A DNA stretch of 64,000 nucleotides, from assembly GCA_963774345.1 (NCBI GenBank), contig CAVZFB010000024.1:248001-312000 (forward strand), given 5' to 3'. Below the pieces are notes generated by a model. The model saw only the letters and a list, made by a program, of their open reading frames with translations. It did not search any database and was not told the origin of the DNA. Shown here piece after piece: positions 7,472 to 15,860 of the stretch. The stretch comes from AP-15 sp963774345. Lineage in GTDB: Bacteria > Pseudomonadota > Alphaproteobacteria > ATCC43930 > CGMCC-115725. The translations under genes and the position numbers were made by a program. The first letter of the stretch is position 1. Every line of letters starts with the position of its first letter.

Positions 7472-10400
7472 GTGCAGTGCCTCGAGTGCAAGCACGAAAG
7501 TCGGGAAGAGGCGCGCTTCTGCGAGGAGTGCGGCGCGGCTCTGCCGATCTGCTGCGAGGCCTGCGGCCGCGTCAACCGACCCCTGGCGAAGTTCTGCGAC
7601 GAATGCGGCGCCGCTCTTTCCGGCCGCCCCGGTGTCGCCGGATCGATCGCTGGGCAAGACACGAAGGGCTTTGACGAGGAGCGGGCGCCGCAGACCTATA
7701 CGCCGCGTTATCTGGCGGAAAAGATACTGACGACGCGCAGCGCACTCGAAGGCGAGCGCAAACTCGTCACCGTGCTGTTTGCCGATGTCGCCAACTCCTC
7801 GGCCCTGGCGCAAGAACTCGACGCAGAAAAGCTCCATCTGCTGATGGACCGGGTTCTGAAGCTGGCCGCGGACGCGGTGCACCGCTACGAGGGGACGGTC
7901 AACAGCTATCTCGGCGACGGAATAATGGCGCTGTTCGGCGCCCCGATCGCGCTCGAGGACCATGCCGTGCGGGCCGTGCACGCGGCGCTGACGATCCAAG
8001 AGACGATCCGCGGCTACAACGCGGAGATCCAGCGCGAGCACGGGGTGACGGTACAGCTGCGGATTGGTCTGAACACCGGCTCGGTCGTTGTCGGCCGTAT
8101 CGGCGACGATCTGCGGATGGACTACACCGCCAACAGCAATGTCGTGCATCTGGCCTCGCGGATGCAATCCCTTGCCGAGCCCGGGACCATCGTGATCACC
8201 GAGGATGCCTACCAGGCGGTCGCCGGCGAAGTGCGGGCGGAACGGCTCGGTCCGGTCGAAATAAGAGGCCAGCGTGAGCCGGTGATCGTCCACAAGGTTA
8301 CCGGTCGTGCGCCCTGGCGCAACCGGCTGGAGATGCGGGTCGAGCAAGGGCTGACAACGCTCGTCGGCCGCAGCCGTGAGCTGGGTCAGCTGCACGAACG
8401 GCTGACCCGCGCCGAAGCGGGTCAAGGCCAGGCCATCGCTCTCGTCGGAGAGCCGGGGCTCGGCAAATCGCGCCTGTTGTATGAATTCCGGCAATCACTC
8501 GGGCAGGGTCGCGTGAGCTGGCTCGAAGGACATTGCCGCGCGCGCGGGCTGACCCTTCCTTACGGCCCGGTCATTGAGATACTGCGCATCGTCTTTCGCA
8601 TCGAGGAGGGCGACAACCCGCTTCAGGCGGGAGAAAAATTGCGGGAAGCCGTGCTGGAGCTGGATCCGGATCTGACGGAGGCTCTGCCCTTCCTCGAACC
8701 GCTGTTCGGCTTGTCCGGCGACGACGCAGCGCTGCGCGGTCTGGAACCGAAGGATAAGAGGGAACGCACCCAGAAGGCGATCGCCAGTGTCCTCGCCGCT
8801 GTCGCGCGTCAGCGCCCGCTGGTACTGGTGTTTGAGAACCTGCACTGGAGGGACCAGGGCACGGAGGATTTCATCGCCTTTCTGACCGGCAGTCTGCCGG
8901 AATTGCCGGTCCTGATGTTGACGACACACCGGCCGGGCTATCAACTGCGCTGGTCGGACCTGCCGGTCTTTGCACAGATCACTCTCGACCGGCTCGCCGA
9001 CGACGAGATGGAGCGAATGGCGACGGGGCTCCTCGGTCACGGTGTGGCCGAGGATCTGCTGCGCTTTATCGCCGAAAGAGCGGACGGCAACCCGTTATTC
9101 ATCGAGGAAGTCACCCGCGCCCTGGTCGAACGAAATTTCGTGATCCATCAGCCTGCCCGCCTGCAATTGGCGAGCGCGGCCGAAGTCGAATTTCCCTCGA
9201 CCATCCAAGCGATCATCCAGGCGCGCATCGATGCCCTTGGCGAGGCCGTCAAGCAGAACGTGCAGATCGCCGCCATCATCGGCCGCGAGTTCGACTTGCC
9301 CTTGCTGACCGCGGCGTCCGATGCTCCGGCGGAGGTGCCCAGCCACCTCGAGATCTTGAAGCGTGTCGAGCTGATCCACCAAACGCGCCTGCTGCCGCAT
9401 CTCGAATATCGCTTCAAGCACGCCGTCATCCGGGGGGTCGCATATCGCAGCCTGCTGGGGCCGCGGCGACAGGCGCTGCACGGCGTAATCGGGCGCTGCA
9501 TGGAGCAGCTCGGGCGCGAGGGCCAAGCCGCCATTCTCGCGCATCATTATTCGCAGAGCGACCAGCAGGAAAAGGCCGTCAGGTACGCCCTTCTGGCCGG
9601 CGACCAGGCCGCCCGTCTCTACGCCAACGCCGACGCTTCGTCCCATTACGACCAGGCCCTCGACCTGGCGAAATCCTTGCCGCCCTCGCCCGAGCTGCAG
9701 CGCGCGCAGATCGATGCCGCGCTCAAGCGCGCCAGCGTCGGGACGACGCGGGAGGCGCTGGAAGCGGACGAGCGCAACCTCGACGAGGCGCGCGTCTTGG
9801 CCGACGCGCTCGGCGACGAGCCGCGCCTGGCGAGCGTGCTCTACTGGCTCGGCCGGCTCGCCTATGTTCGCGGCATGTTCGACAGCGCGACCGATTATGC
9901 CGAGCAGAGCCTGGCGATCGCCGATCGATTAGACGATGAGGCCTTGGCCGGCCCACCCGTCAATCTGATGGGACGGCGCTATTATCTGACCGGGGAATAT
10001 GCCCGCGCCGGCCGGCTCTTGGCGCGCAGCGTCGAACAGATGCGCAATCTCGGCAACCCGACCGAAGAAGCTACCGCAGCCGGGTTCGCCGGCGTAACCT
10101 TTGGCGCGCTGGGCGAGTTCGAGCGGGCGCTCGCCTATGCCGATCACGGCCTGCACCTCTCGCAACAGCTGAAAAATCCATTTGTCGAGGCGGCGGCCTA
10201 TAATTACCGGGCGGTGGCGCATTGCCATCAAGGATCAGCCGCGGCGGCGATCGCCGATTGCGAGGAGGCACGTCGGCTCGCCGAGAGCGTCGGCGACCGC
10301 TTTCGCATCTACCTCGTGCAGTTCTATGAGGGCCAAGCGTACACGATGGCCGGGGATCCCGCGAAAGCGCGCGAATTGCTCGAAGCAAGTATCGCGCTGG

Positions 10401-10858
10401 CCAAAGAGCTCGGGACGACGACGTTGCTCGCCTGGGGCCAGGGCTTGCTGGCAAGGACCTTGCTAGCTCAGGGTGACGCGGGAGCGGCCGAACCGCTTTG
10501 CCGCCAGGCGATCCGGCTTGCGGAACGCACGCACGACCGGCTGGCCAATGCGTTCGCCCATCGGGTATTGGCCAGGGCGTTGGCGATTTTGGAGCCGGGC
10601 AGCACTGCCGCCGCCGAAACCGCTGTGCTGGAAGCCATGCGCATCCAGCGCGAGATGGGCTGCGAACCCGAGCTCGGCCGCAGCCATCTTGCCTATGCGT
10701 TGCTGCTCGGCGGCTGGAGCCGTGCCGAGGAGGCGACGTCGCAACTCGGGCGCGCTGTCCAAATCTTCCGCCGGCTCGGCATGCCCGCCGATCTGGCGCG
10801 CGCCGAGGCGGCGTTCGTACTGGCTCCCGTGGAAGAAACCGTAGGAAATTCGCCGTGA
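7472..10858 (+). CDS. class III cyclase-like domain, AAA/STAND ATPase and TPR regulator with N-terminal zinc ribbons
   Basis: About 1128 residues. Two CxxC zinc ribbons occupy the first 50. A class III nucleotide cyclase domain follows (about 95-270), with metal aspartates Asp105 ('FADVANSS') and Asp149 ('YLGDGIMALFG'). A P-loop ATPase follows ('GEPGLGKS', about 326-333), and the C-terminal half is TPR-like helices. Where canonical cyclases have GDTVNLAAR, this one has 'NSNVVHLASR', so the base-specifying Asp and the transition-state Asn are replaced; similar changes occur in this subfamily. I prefer GTG 7472 to ATG 7451 because GGAGGAG lies six bases before it and the zinc ribbon then starts at residue 1. 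It probably senses a signal and controls the operon it heads. Confidence 0.8.
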   Translation: MQCLECKHESREEARFCEECGAALPICCEACGRVNRPLAKFCDECGAALSGRPGVAGSIAGQDTKGFDEERAPQTYTPRYLAEKILTTRSALEGERKLVTVLFADVANSSALAQELDAEKLHLLMDRVLKLAADAVHRYEGTVNSYLGDGIMALFGAPIALEDHAVRAVHAALTIQETIRGYNAEIQREHGVTVQLRIGLNTGSVVVGRIGDDLRMDYTANSNVVHLASRMQSLAEPGTIVITEDAYQAVAGEVRAERLGPVEIRGQREPVIVHKVTGRAPWRNRLEMRVEQGLTTLVGRSRELGQLHERLTRAEAGQGQAIALVGEPGLGKSRLLYEFRQSLGQGRVSWLEGHCRARGLTLPYGPVIEILRIVFRIEEGDNPLQAGEKLREAVLELDPDLTEALPFLEPLFGLSGDDAALRGLEPKDKRERTQKAIASVLAAVARQRPLVLVFENLHWRDQGTEDFIAFLTGSLPELPVLMLTTHRPGYQLRWSDLPVFAQITLDRLADDEMERMATGLLGHGVAEDLLRFIAERADGNPLFIEEVTRALVERNFVIHQPARLQLASAAEVEFPSTIQAIIQARIDALGEAVKQNVQIAAIIGREFDLPLLTAASDAPAEVPSHLEILKRVELIHQTRLLPHLEYRFKHAVIRGVAYRSLLGPRRQALHGVIGRCMEQLGREGQAAILAHHYSQSDQQEKAVRYALLAGDQAARLYANADASSHYDQALDLAKSLPPSPELQRAQIDAALKRASVGTTREALEADERNLDEARVLADALGDEPRLASVLYWLGRLAYVRGMFDSATDYAEQSLAIADRLDDEALAGPPVNLMGRRYYLTGEYARAGRLLARSVEQMRNLGNPTEEATAAGFAGVTFGALGEFERALAYADHGLHLSQQLKNPFVEAAAYNYRAVAHCHQGSAAAAIADCEEARRLAESVGDRFRIYLVQFYEGQAYTMAGDPAKARELLEASIALAKELGTTTLLAWGQGLLARTLLAQGDAGAAEPLCRQAIRLAERTHDRLANAFAHRVLARALAILEPGSTAAAETAVLEAMRIQREMGCEPELGRSHLAYALLLGGWSRAEEATSQLGRAVQIFRRLGMPADLARAEAAFVLAPVEETVGNSP

Positions 10859-11991
10859 ATGGACGCATCGGTATTGTGCTGAGCGGATGGGCGCCGGCGA
10901 TGACCTTGATGTCGGGCGCCATGCTCGGCTTCATGGAAAAAGGCGTCCAATTCGACGTAATCAGCACCACGGGGGCCGGGGCGCTGATAGGGCTGCTCTC
11001 TCTGGCGCCAAAAACCGGCACCCCTAAGCAGGCTCTCGAAGAGCTGCCCAATATGTTTGTCTCGGACTTGCTGTATTCGGTCTTGCCGATCAATTTCAAG
11101 CTGTTCCATAAATTCGGGCCGTTCAGCAAGCCGATGTACAACTTGCGCAACCGTATCCCCAAGATCAGGCTCGATCCGAAAGCGTCCAGCCCGATCAGTC
11201 GATTACTCAACGACTGGGTCGATCTGGCGTTCTGCGCAATGACCCCCTCGACCTTCGAGCTAAAAAGCCAGGGGGTGATGAGCCCCAGTCCCGAGATCGA
11301 AGATTTGGTCGACTTCAGCAAACTGAAAGCCGCAAAAATCAAATTCTACGTCAACGCGTTTAATCTCGATAAAAGGATATTGGAGATATTCGATAACGCA
11401 TCGACAAATGTGGATGCCTATCACGCCACCGAAGCGATGCCGGTGCTGTTCGCGCCACAGCGCCTGGCCAAGGGTGATCTGTGCATTACCGGAGCCACGC
11501 ATGATCCGACGGGATTGCAAGCGGTCTGGCTAAGGCACAAGGGTGACCTCGACATGGTCGTGATGCTCGATCCGCTGAGCACGGCGATCTGTCGCGAGCC
11601 GGTGAATATCCATGATTCCTTTCAATTGATGTTAATGAACCCTACCGTAGCGCTGCAAGGTCTGATCTCGGCGTTTTATGCGTGGACCGATCGAATTGCA
11701 GAGGACCTTCGCAGAAGGACGTCTGAAGTTAAGCTGCCAAAGCTTTATTACGTGCCGTTTCCAATAGACCGGAAATATTACCCCAATATGCTGAAATGGA
11801 CGCATGCGAACGCAGTCACTTTGGAAAAGATCGGACATGACGGCGCCGTCGCGTTTGCTGAGGCGCTGCGCTCAGGCGACCAAGAAGCATTCGAACAGAA
11901 ATATCGATATTATAATCATGTAGAGCGACGAGAGCGGTTCAGCGATTTCTCTCGCCCCTTCGCCCACCTGTTTGCCGGGCAGCCGGGCTGA
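10855..11991 (+). CDS. patatin-fold protein A, probably without the catalytic dyad
   Basis: 378 residues starting at a GTG that overlaps the previous stop (GTGA), preceded by AGGAAA. The N-terminus follows the patatin plan: 'IGIVLSGWAPAM' corresponds to the glycine-rich oxyanion loop, and the helix ending 'FDVISTTGAGAL' corresponds to the FDVIxGTSxGAL nucleophile elbow. Aligned without gaps, Gly40 replaces the nucleophilic Ser. At the DGG/DGA motif the sequence reads 'ITGATHDPTG', with Thr212 instead of Asp. This suggests a non-hydrolytic patatin-fold protein. The next gene is a paralogue with the same two losses. The role is unknown; the polyketide context hints at lipid or acyl binding. Confidence 0.72.
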   Translation: MNGRIGIVLSGWAPAMTLMSGAMLGFMEKGVQFDVISTTGAGALIGLLSLAPKTGTPKQALEELPNMFVSDLLYSVLPINFKLFHKFGPFSKPMYNLRNRIPKIRLDPKASSPISRLLNDWVDLAFCAMTPSTFELKSQGVMSPSPEIEDLVDFSKLKAAKIKFYVNAFNLDKRILEIFDNASTNVDAYHATEAMPVLFAPQRLAKGDLCITGATHDPTGLQAVWLRHKGDLDMVVMLDPLSTAICREPVNIHDSFQLMLMNPTVALQGLISAFYAWTDRIAEDLRRRTSEVKLPKLYYVPFPIDRKYYPNMLKWTHANAVTLEKIGHDGAVAFAEALRSGDQEAFEQKYRYYNHVERRERFSDFSRPFAHLFAGQPG

Positions 11992-12013
11992 GCGAGGGCA
12001 GAGGACGAGTGCC

Positions 12014-13198
12014 ATGGATGAATGGCTGACGAAACCATCCAAAATTGGGATTCTTGCCAGCGGCGGCGCCCCCAATCTCCATTTGATCTCCGGCGCATTG
12101 TGTGCGTTTTACGAGAGTAAAATGAGTTTCGACGTGATCGGCGCGTCCGGCGCCGGAGCGCTTGCCGGATTGCTCTATGCGGTTCCCAAGCAACCGGGCG
12201 GCCAAGTTGCAGCGCTCGAGCAGACCGTCAACATCAATGTATCCGACGCGATCTACCAGCTTCTGCCGATGAACTATAAGGCGTTCTTCAAGCGCGGACC
12301 GCTGACCAAGCTGTTCTGGCAATTGGGCCAGGCGATGCCGCATCGCACCCTCTACCGGGACGACCGCAACCGTGACACGCTGAGCCGTCTTTACAATGAC
12401 TCGATCGATTTCATGGTAGCGGCACTGACGCCGACCACACTCAATTACTACTCGAAGAGTGTGTGCACGCGGGTTGGCGTAATTGATGATCTAATAGCTT
12501 GGGATCGCCTGCCAGCCTACCCGAAAAATTTTTATCTCAACGCATTCAACCTGAACAACCAGCGTCTGAAGGTGTTCGATAAGAATACTCTAAAACCCGA
12601 TACGTTCTGGGCGGCGTTGGCGATGCCGTGGCTGTTCGAACCGACCGCGGCCGAAGGCGGTGTTTATACCGAGGGCGCATCGCACGACCCCTCTGGGCTC
12701 GAAGCATTGTGGGGATTCGCCGAACGCGACCTCGAGGGGCTCGACACGATCATAGCGCTCGATACGATCGGTCCGAATTTATGGACCAATCCTGGAAATA
12801 TCTACGACGGACTACAGATGGCGATCATGGACCCGATCGTCTCGTTGGCCGAAACTGTGCTGACGGCGTACGGCCAGCTCGAATTCAGCGTGAACAGGCA
12901 TTACGCACCCAAACAGGTTCTACCCAAATTATATTGGTTGCCTTTCGAAGTACCCGATTGGGAGGCACAGCATGTTCTCGAATGGAGTTACTCTAATGCA
13001 CTGACATTGTGGCATGTTGGTCACGACGCCGGCAAGAAATTCTCAAAGGTTCTCAATAATCCTGTAGAACTGGAAAAATATCGGTACCATCAGGGTGAGG
13101 ACAACACCCAGCGGACAATCGATTTTCTCGAATTGTTCAAGGGGGTGCTGGACGCCAAGTTTCCGCCGCCCCCTAGACCCGCCGGGAAACGCAAGTGA
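12014..13198 (+). CDS. patatin-fold protein B, paralogue of protein A
   Basis: 394 residues from ATG 12014 (AGAGG upstream; longer in-frame starts are less likely). It aligns with protein A along its whole length: the loop 'IGILASGGAPNLHLISGAL', the elbow 'FDVIGASGAGALAGLL' and the 'TEGASHDPSGLEA' segment. Ungapped alignment to patatins puts Gly46 at the Ser position and Glu220 at the Asp position. A Ser one residue earlier (Ser45) could be argued to substitute only with a shifted motif. The C-terminus has a short proline/lysine tail. It is probably a structural, binding or altered enzyme acting with protein A. Confidence 0.72.
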   Translation: MDEWLTKPSKIGILASGGAPNLHLISGALCAFYESKMSFDVIGASGAGALAGLLYAVPKQPGGQVAALEQTVNINVSDAIYQLLPMNYKAFFKRGPLTKLFWQLGQAMPHRTLYRDDRNRDTLSRLYNDSIDFMVAALTPTTLNYYSKSVCTRVGVIDDLIAWDRLPAYPKNFYLNAFNLNNQRLKVFDKNTLKPDTFWAALAMPWLFEPTAAEGGVYTEGASHDPSGLEALWGFAERDLEGLDTIIALDTIGPNLWTNPGNIYDGLQMAIMDPIVSLAETVLTAYGQLEFSVNRHYAPKQVLPKLYWLPFEVPDWEAQHVLEWSYSNALTLWHVGHDAGKKFSKVLNNPVELEKYRYHQGEDNTQRTIDFLELFKGVLDAKFPPPPRPAGKRK

Positions 13199-13467
13199 CC
13201 GATCCCGCAACGCCGCGTGACATCGTCGATTTTCAGTTGGCGGTGCTCAACGCCTACGAAAAGTTGCTTGCAAGTTGCAGCTGGGACGAGCCGCGGCTGA
13301 ACGAAGCATTAAAATCGATGATGTCCTCGATGTTGCCGCTGCTGCGGGCTCAGCGCGCGCTCGGTGAGCAGCTCTTCGCGTCGCATCAGGAGCTTGTCCG
13401 GCAATACCGCCGCACGCTCGAAGCCTCGCTGCGCCAGTCCGATGGCCAGCCGGACGGCTCGGGCTAG
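13195..13467 (+). CDS. small helical protein (90 aa) of unknown function
   Basis: The GTG start overlaps the previous stop as GTGA, which argues for real, coupled translation. The protein is predicted almost entirely helical, with heptad-like leucines ('FQLAVLNAYEKLLA', 'SMLPLLRAQRALGEQ') and a polar tail rich in Gln, Asp and Gly. There is no signal peptide or membrane segment. It looks somewhat phasin-like, but no family is recognised. Its place between the patatin pair and the biosynthetic enzymes suggests an accessory or scaffold protein. Confidence 0.6.
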   Translation: MTDPATPRDIVDFQLAVLNAYEKLLASCSWDEPRLNEALKSMMSSMLPLLRAQRALGEQLFASHQELVRQYRRTLEASLRQSDGQPDGSG

Positions 13468-13492
13468 CGGCCACGCGATCGCCGGGTAAGAA

Positions 13493-14878
13493 ATGGCGCC
13501 CCGCACATCCGATTGGCTGTTGGAGCGGATGTCGCGGTTTTCCGGTCGCCAAGCAATTCTTTGCGGCGACAGCGCAATGGACTACGCAGATCTCTGCGGC
13601 CGCATCGCCGAATGGTTTCGTACGCTCGACGAGACGGACATTCGTCCCGGCGCCGTCGTCGCAATCAGCGGCGGGCATCATGCTGACACCGTGGCCCTGC
13701 TTCTGGCGCTGGCCCTCCATGGCTATATCGTCGCGCCGCTGCCCACCGGCGGCGAAGATCCTCGCCAGTATGCCGATCTGGCGAACGCCAGGGCCGTCAT
13801 CGCGCTGGGACCCTGCGGGGATTGGTCGTGGTCCCGGCTGACCCCGCGAGAGCCGCCCGCCTTGCTGCAACGGCTGCGTGAATGCGGCTCCGGCGGGCTG
13901 GTGGTGTTCAGTTCGGGGACGACCGGCCAGAGTAAAGCCGCGCTCTTCGACTTTCCGACGCTGATCGCACGCTACCGCGAGACCCGGCCCGCGCAGCGCA
14001 CCTTGCTGTTTCTGCAGCTGGACCATCTGGGTGGCATCCATACGATGTTGCATACCCTGGCGCATGGCGGCGCGCTGATCATCAGCGAGCACCGCGAACC
14101 CGACGCGGTCTGCCGCGCGATCGAACGCCACCGGGTCGAGCTGTTGCCTGCGACTCCGACATTCTTGCGCATGCTGGCGCTGTCGGGCGCCTACCGGCGG
14201 CACGATCTGTCTTCCTTGCAGCTGATCACCTACGGAACCGAGCCGATGCCGGTTGCGACATTAAAGACCCTGACCGCGCTGTTTCCGGGAGTACGTTTCA
14301 AGCAGACCTACGGCCTGTCTGAGCTCGGCGTATTGCCGACTCGGCCGAAGGCCGAGCACCCACTGTGGCTGCAAGTGGGCGGCGTCGGCTGTGAGATCCG
14401 CGTTGTCGACAACGTACTCTGGATACGCTCCGAGACGGCGATGCTTGGCTACCTGAATGCACCCAACCCGTTCGACGAGGATGGCTGGTACAACACCGAA
14501 GACGCCGTCGAAGTCGACGGTCCTTATGTGCGAATTCTCGGGCGGACCACCGACTTGATCAATGTCGGCGGACAAAAGGTCTATCCGGCCGAGGTCGAGA
14601 ATGTGTTGCTGGAAATGGACAATATCTGCGAGGCAACCGTTTGGGGCCACGCCAGCCCGGTAACGGGCCAAGTCGTGGCGGCGCGACTGAGCCTCGCGCA
14701 CCCCGAGGATCAGGAATCCCTTGAACGGCGCGTTTATCAATTCTGTCGCGACCGTCTGGCGGACTACAAGGCGCCGCTCTACATCGAGATTGCCGACGGC
14801 CACCTCCACGGCCAGCGCTTCAAGAAAGTCCGTCCCGCCGGATCCGCCAAAGCCCAATGGCGCGCCCGGTCGTCTTGA
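13493..14878 (+). CDS. AMP-dependent acyl-activating enzyme (acyl-CoA / acyl-ACP ligase)
   Basis: 461 residues of the ANL adenylating superfamily. The P-loop is at about 140-149 ('SSGTTGQSKAA'); 'TYGLSELG' is the A5-type motif; 'GWYNTEDAVEVDGPYVRILGRTTDLINVGG' region holds the A7/A8 hinge Asp and Arg; the C-terminal Lys lies in 'GQRFKKVRP'. The N-terminal domain is short for the family. It probably adenylates a carboxylic acid and loads it onto CoA or the free ACP two genes downstream, making it the likely starter-unit activator for the polyketide synthase. It starts 25 bases after the 90-aa gene and overlaps the next gene by 22 bases. Confidence 0.83.
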   Translation: MAPRTSDWLLERMSRFSGRQAILCGDSAMDYADLCGRIAEWFRTLDETDIRPGAVVAISGGHHADTVALLLALALHGYIVAPLPTGGEDPRQYADLANARAVIALGPCGDWSWSRLTPREPPALLQRLRECGSGGLVVFSSGTTGQSKAALFDFPTLIARYRETRPAQRTLLFLQLDHLGGIHTMLHTLAHGGALIISEHREPDAVCRAIERHRVELLPATPTFLRMLALSGAYRRHDLSSLQLITYGTEPMPVATLKTLTALFPGVRFKQTYGLSELGVLPTRPKAEHPLWLQVGGVGCEIRVVDNVLWIRSETAMLGYLNAPNPFDEDGWYNTEDAVEVDGPYVRILGRTTDLINVGGQKVYPAEVENVLLEMDNICEATVWGHASPVTGQVVAARLSLAHPEDQESLERRVYQFCRDRLADYKAPLYIEIADGHLHGQRFKKVRPAGSAKAQWRARSS

Positions 14879-15591
14879 TCAGCGGCGGCAGCCGTGGGCT
14901 AGGCGCCGGGATCGCGCGCAAATGCCTCGACGCCGGATACGCCGTTGCCACCTTCAGCCGCTCGCCCACACCCTTTATCGAGACCGAGCAACAGCGCGAT
15001 CCGCACGGCGAGCTGTTTTACTGGGCCCCAGTTGACAACCGCGACGACGACGCTCTCGCTTGCTTTGTCGCTAATGTCGGCGACCGCTATGGGGCGATCG
15101 GCGTGCTGGTCAATAATGCCGCAATAGGTCGTTTTGGGTCTTTCCCACTGATGCGCATCAGTGAAATCGATGAAAGCATCGCCGTCAATCTGCGCAGCAA
15201 TATCCTGCTGGCGCGGTTGTGCGCGCCCGCCATGGTGGAGCGTGGCGGAGGCTCGATCCTCAATATATCGTCGGTCAATGCAGTGCGCGGCAGTGCCGGG
15301 GTCGCAGTCTACAGTGCCACCAAAGCGGCGTTGGACGGGTTTACCCGGGCACTGGCGCGTGAGCTTGGTCCTGGCAACGTGCGTGTCAATTCTTTGGCCC
15401 CCGGCTATTTCGACAGCGACATGACGGCCGGGCTCACCGAGCGCCAGCGGCGCTCCATTGTGCGCCATACGCCGCTTGGCCGGCTCGGCACCATCGACGA
15501 GGTCGCCGAGGTGGCGCTGTTCCTACTCTCGCCCGCAGCCGCTTTCATGACCGGACAGACCATCGTCATCGACGGAGGCCTTACGTGCTGA
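14857..15591 (+). CDS. SDR oxidoreductase, FabG-like 3-oxoacyl reductase
   Basis: 244 residues of the classical short-chain dehydrogenase family. The cofactor loop is 'SGGSRGLGAGIA', the NNAG-type motif reads 'LVNNAAIG', the catalytic Ser is in 'ILNISSVNA', and Tyr152/Lys156 form YxxxK ('YSATK'). The C-terminus 'TGQTIVIDGGLTC' is typical of FabG-like proteins. It probably reduces a beta-keto acyl-ACP or a related intermediate, parallel to the KR domain of the PKS. Its start lies inside the end of the ligase gene and its stop overlaps the ACP start, so translation is coupled. Confidence 0.85.
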   Translation: MARPVVLISGGSRGLGAGIARKCLDAGYAVATFSRSPTPFIETEQQRDPHGELFYWAPVDNRDDDALACFVANVGDRYGAIGVLVNNAAIGRFGSFPLMRISEIDESIAVNLRSNILLARLCAPAMVERGGGSILNISSVNAVRGSAGVAVYSATKAALDGFTRALARELGPGNVRVNSLAPGYFDSDMTAGLTERQRRSIVRHTPLGRLGTIDEVAEVALFLLSPAAAFMTGQTIVIDGGLTC

Positions 15592-15860
15592 CCGGAAAAC
15601 CCAGTGCCGCCGAAATCCGGCAAACCATCCGTCGCGTCATCATCGAGATTGTCGAGCGCAGCGGCCGCACTGCGCCGGCGTTCGGCGACGACGACCTTCT
15701 CGTCGACACCGGATTGGCGTCGCTGGATCTGGCCGCCTTGGTCGCCAGGCTGGAACGTGTCTGGCGGGTCGACCCGTTTCTCGAAGCGGTGGCGATCACA
15801 GAGATCCGCACGGTCGGCGATTTATGCCGAGCCTACCGGGATTTCATCGACGCTGCATGA
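15585..15860 (+). CDS. free-standing acyl carrier protein with an ASL motif
   Basis: 91 residues beginning with a GTG that overlaps the reductase stop by 7 bases (GGAGG about 7 bases upstream). The four-helix carrier pattern is visible: 'IRRVIIEIVERSG', then 'LLVDTGLASLDLAALVARLE', then a short third helix and 'TVGDLCRAYRDFI'. The phosphopantetheine site would be Ser46; the usual DSL is ASL, so the Asp that phosphopantetheinyl transferases normally contact is absent. It likely carries the ligase product to the synthase. Its stop overlaps the PKS start (ATGA). Confidence 0.75.
   Translation: MLTGKPSAAEIRQTIRRVIIEIVERSGRTAPAFGDDDLLVDTGLASLDLAALVARLERVWRVDPFLEAVAITEIRTVGDLCRAYRDFIDAA

Noticed and set aside
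10071..11342. A 423-codon minus-strand frame overlapping the TPR region and patatin A
   Set aside because: It crosses two well-supported, translationally coupled plus-strand genes and has no motif.
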